Below are positions 5,075 through 5,783 of a stretch of DNA of 5,783 nucleotides, in pieces. The stretch comes from Desulfobulbaceae bacterium UBA2262 (GTDB lineage Bacteria; Desulfobacterota; Desulfobulbia; Desulfobulbales; Desulfurivibrionaceae). The notes under the pieces are model-generated. The model did not search any database. It worked only from the letters and a program-made list of their open reading frames with translations, and was not told the DNA's origin. The translations under genes and the position numbers were made by a program. The DNA is taken from positions 63,528 to 69,310 of the forward strand of contig DDXK01000037.1 of the NCBI GenBank assembly GCA_002347185.1, in the 5' to 3' direction. The stretch's first letter is position 1. Each line of letters begins with the position of its first letter.

Positions 5075-5783
5075 TGCAGCCATCTGCTTGCGCACCGCCG
5101 TCTCGGACTCGGCCATGGCCTTCTTCTCATCGTCGGTGAGATTGAACTCTATGATCCGCTCCACGCCCTTGTCGCCCAAAACCACGGGCACGCCGAGGAA
5201 GCAGCCGGAAAAGCCGAACTCGCCCTCCACATAGGCGGCGCAGGGCAGAACCCGCTTGCTGTCGGTGAGCACCGCCTCGGCCATCTCCACCGCAGCCAGG
5301 CCCGGCGTATAGAAGGCGCTGCCGGTCTTGAGATGGTTGACGATCTCGGCCCCGCCGTGCTGGGTCCTCTTGACGATGGCGGCCAGCTCATCCCCGCTGA
5401 GCAGATCGGTGACCGGCACGCCGGAAACATTGGCCAGCCTGATCAAGGGCAGCATGTTGTCGCCGTGAATGCCCATGACCATGGCGCTCACGTCGCGGGG
5501 CGCCACGCCGAGGGCCTCGGCCAGGAAGGTGCGATAGCGGGCCGAATCGAGCACGCCGGCCATGCCGATCACCCGTTCCTTGGGAAAGCCGGAGACCTTG
5601 AAGGCGGTGTAGACCATGGCGTCGATGGGGTTGGTGACCACGATGAGCACGCAATTCGGCGCATGCTTGGCCACCTGCTCGGCGCAGGACTTGACGATCT
5701 CCACGTTCTTGGCCAGGAGATCATCCCGGCTCATGCCGGGCTTTCTGGCAAGGCCCGCAGTGATGATCACCACGTCGGAGCCG
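5063..5783 (-). CDS. mdh: Malate dehydrogenase, LDH-like type (N-terminus beyond right window edge)
   Basis: Malate dehydrogenase interconverts malate and oxaloacetate with NAD(H) in the TCA cycle. The visible 239 residues start in the middle of the protein at [20 protein letters not shown], so about 70 residues with the Rossmann glycine motif lie outside (the family is about 310). Numbering from that glycine, Arg13 in the ARKPGMSR loop is the position that is Gln in lactate dehydrogenases; Arg there marks malate/oxaloacetate specificity. Asn51 in VTNPID, Asp79 and Arg82 in LDSARYR, and His106 in GIHGDNM are the cofactor, catalytic-pair and substrate residues. The end KQMAATGL precedes a TAA at 5065-5063. 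The CofD-like gene follows after 39 bp on the same strand. GTG at 5773 should not be taken as the start, because the frame continues upstream with conserved sequence. Confidence 0.96.
   Translation of the reverse strand, partial: GSDVVIITAGLARKPGMSRDDLLAKNVEIVKSCAEQVAKHAPNCVLIVVTNPIDAMVYTAFKVSGFPKERVIGMAGVLDSARYRTFLAEALGVAPRDVSAMVMGIHGDNMLPLIRLANVSGVPVTDLLSGDELAAIVKRTQHGGAEIVNHLKTGSAFYTPGLAAVEMAEAVLTDSKRVLPCAAYVEGEFGFSGCFLGVPVVLGDKGVERIIEFNLTDDEKKAMAESETAVRKQMAATGL

Overview
The window is GC-rich and carries ordinary-looking chromosomal genes, densely packed. The protein set suggests a delta-proteobacterium in the old sense (Thermodesulfobacteriota / Desulfobacterota), perhaps near the Desulfobulbales. 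It comprises a DUF1015 protein, QueD/QueE, a cytosolic PAS histidine kinase with a Cys cluster, a very long CofD/YvcK-like protein and an LDH-type malate dehydrogenase. The assignment rests on family resemblance from memory, not on a marker gene. No mobile element, CRISPR array, tRNA or rRNA was seen.

Layout. On the left edge, a DUF1015-family gene runs leftward out of the window (1-204, minus). A 237-bp divergent intergenic region (205-441) follows; it holds a plausible sigma70-type promoter facing right and two inverted repeats. Three rightward genes come next: queD (442-813), queE (803-1459, overlapping queD by 11 nt) and a PAS-domain sensor histidine kinase (1548-2711). A perfect TATAAT hexamer lies on the queE stop codon and might give the kinase its own promoter. 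The kinase converges, across 44 bp with no clear terminator, on a leftward pair: a malate dehydrogenase gene cut by the right edge (5063-5783) and, downstream of it, a 755-residue CofD/YvcK-like protein (2756-5023). The 39-bp gap of that pair contains a hairpin plus T6 run, then a strong Shine-Dalgarno and a TTG start.

How the genes work together. QueD and QueE catalyse consecutive steps of 7-deazaguanine (preQ0/queuosine) synthesis, and their overlap points to translational coupling. The kinase has no response regulator in the window, so its output is unknown. The mdh/CofD-like pairing is suggestive because Bacillus YvcK is needed for growth on gluconeogenic and TCA-cycle carbon sources. The C-terminal ~250 residues of the CofD-like protein match no family I recognise and are the least explained coding sequence here. 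I did not find a clearly new multi-gene system.
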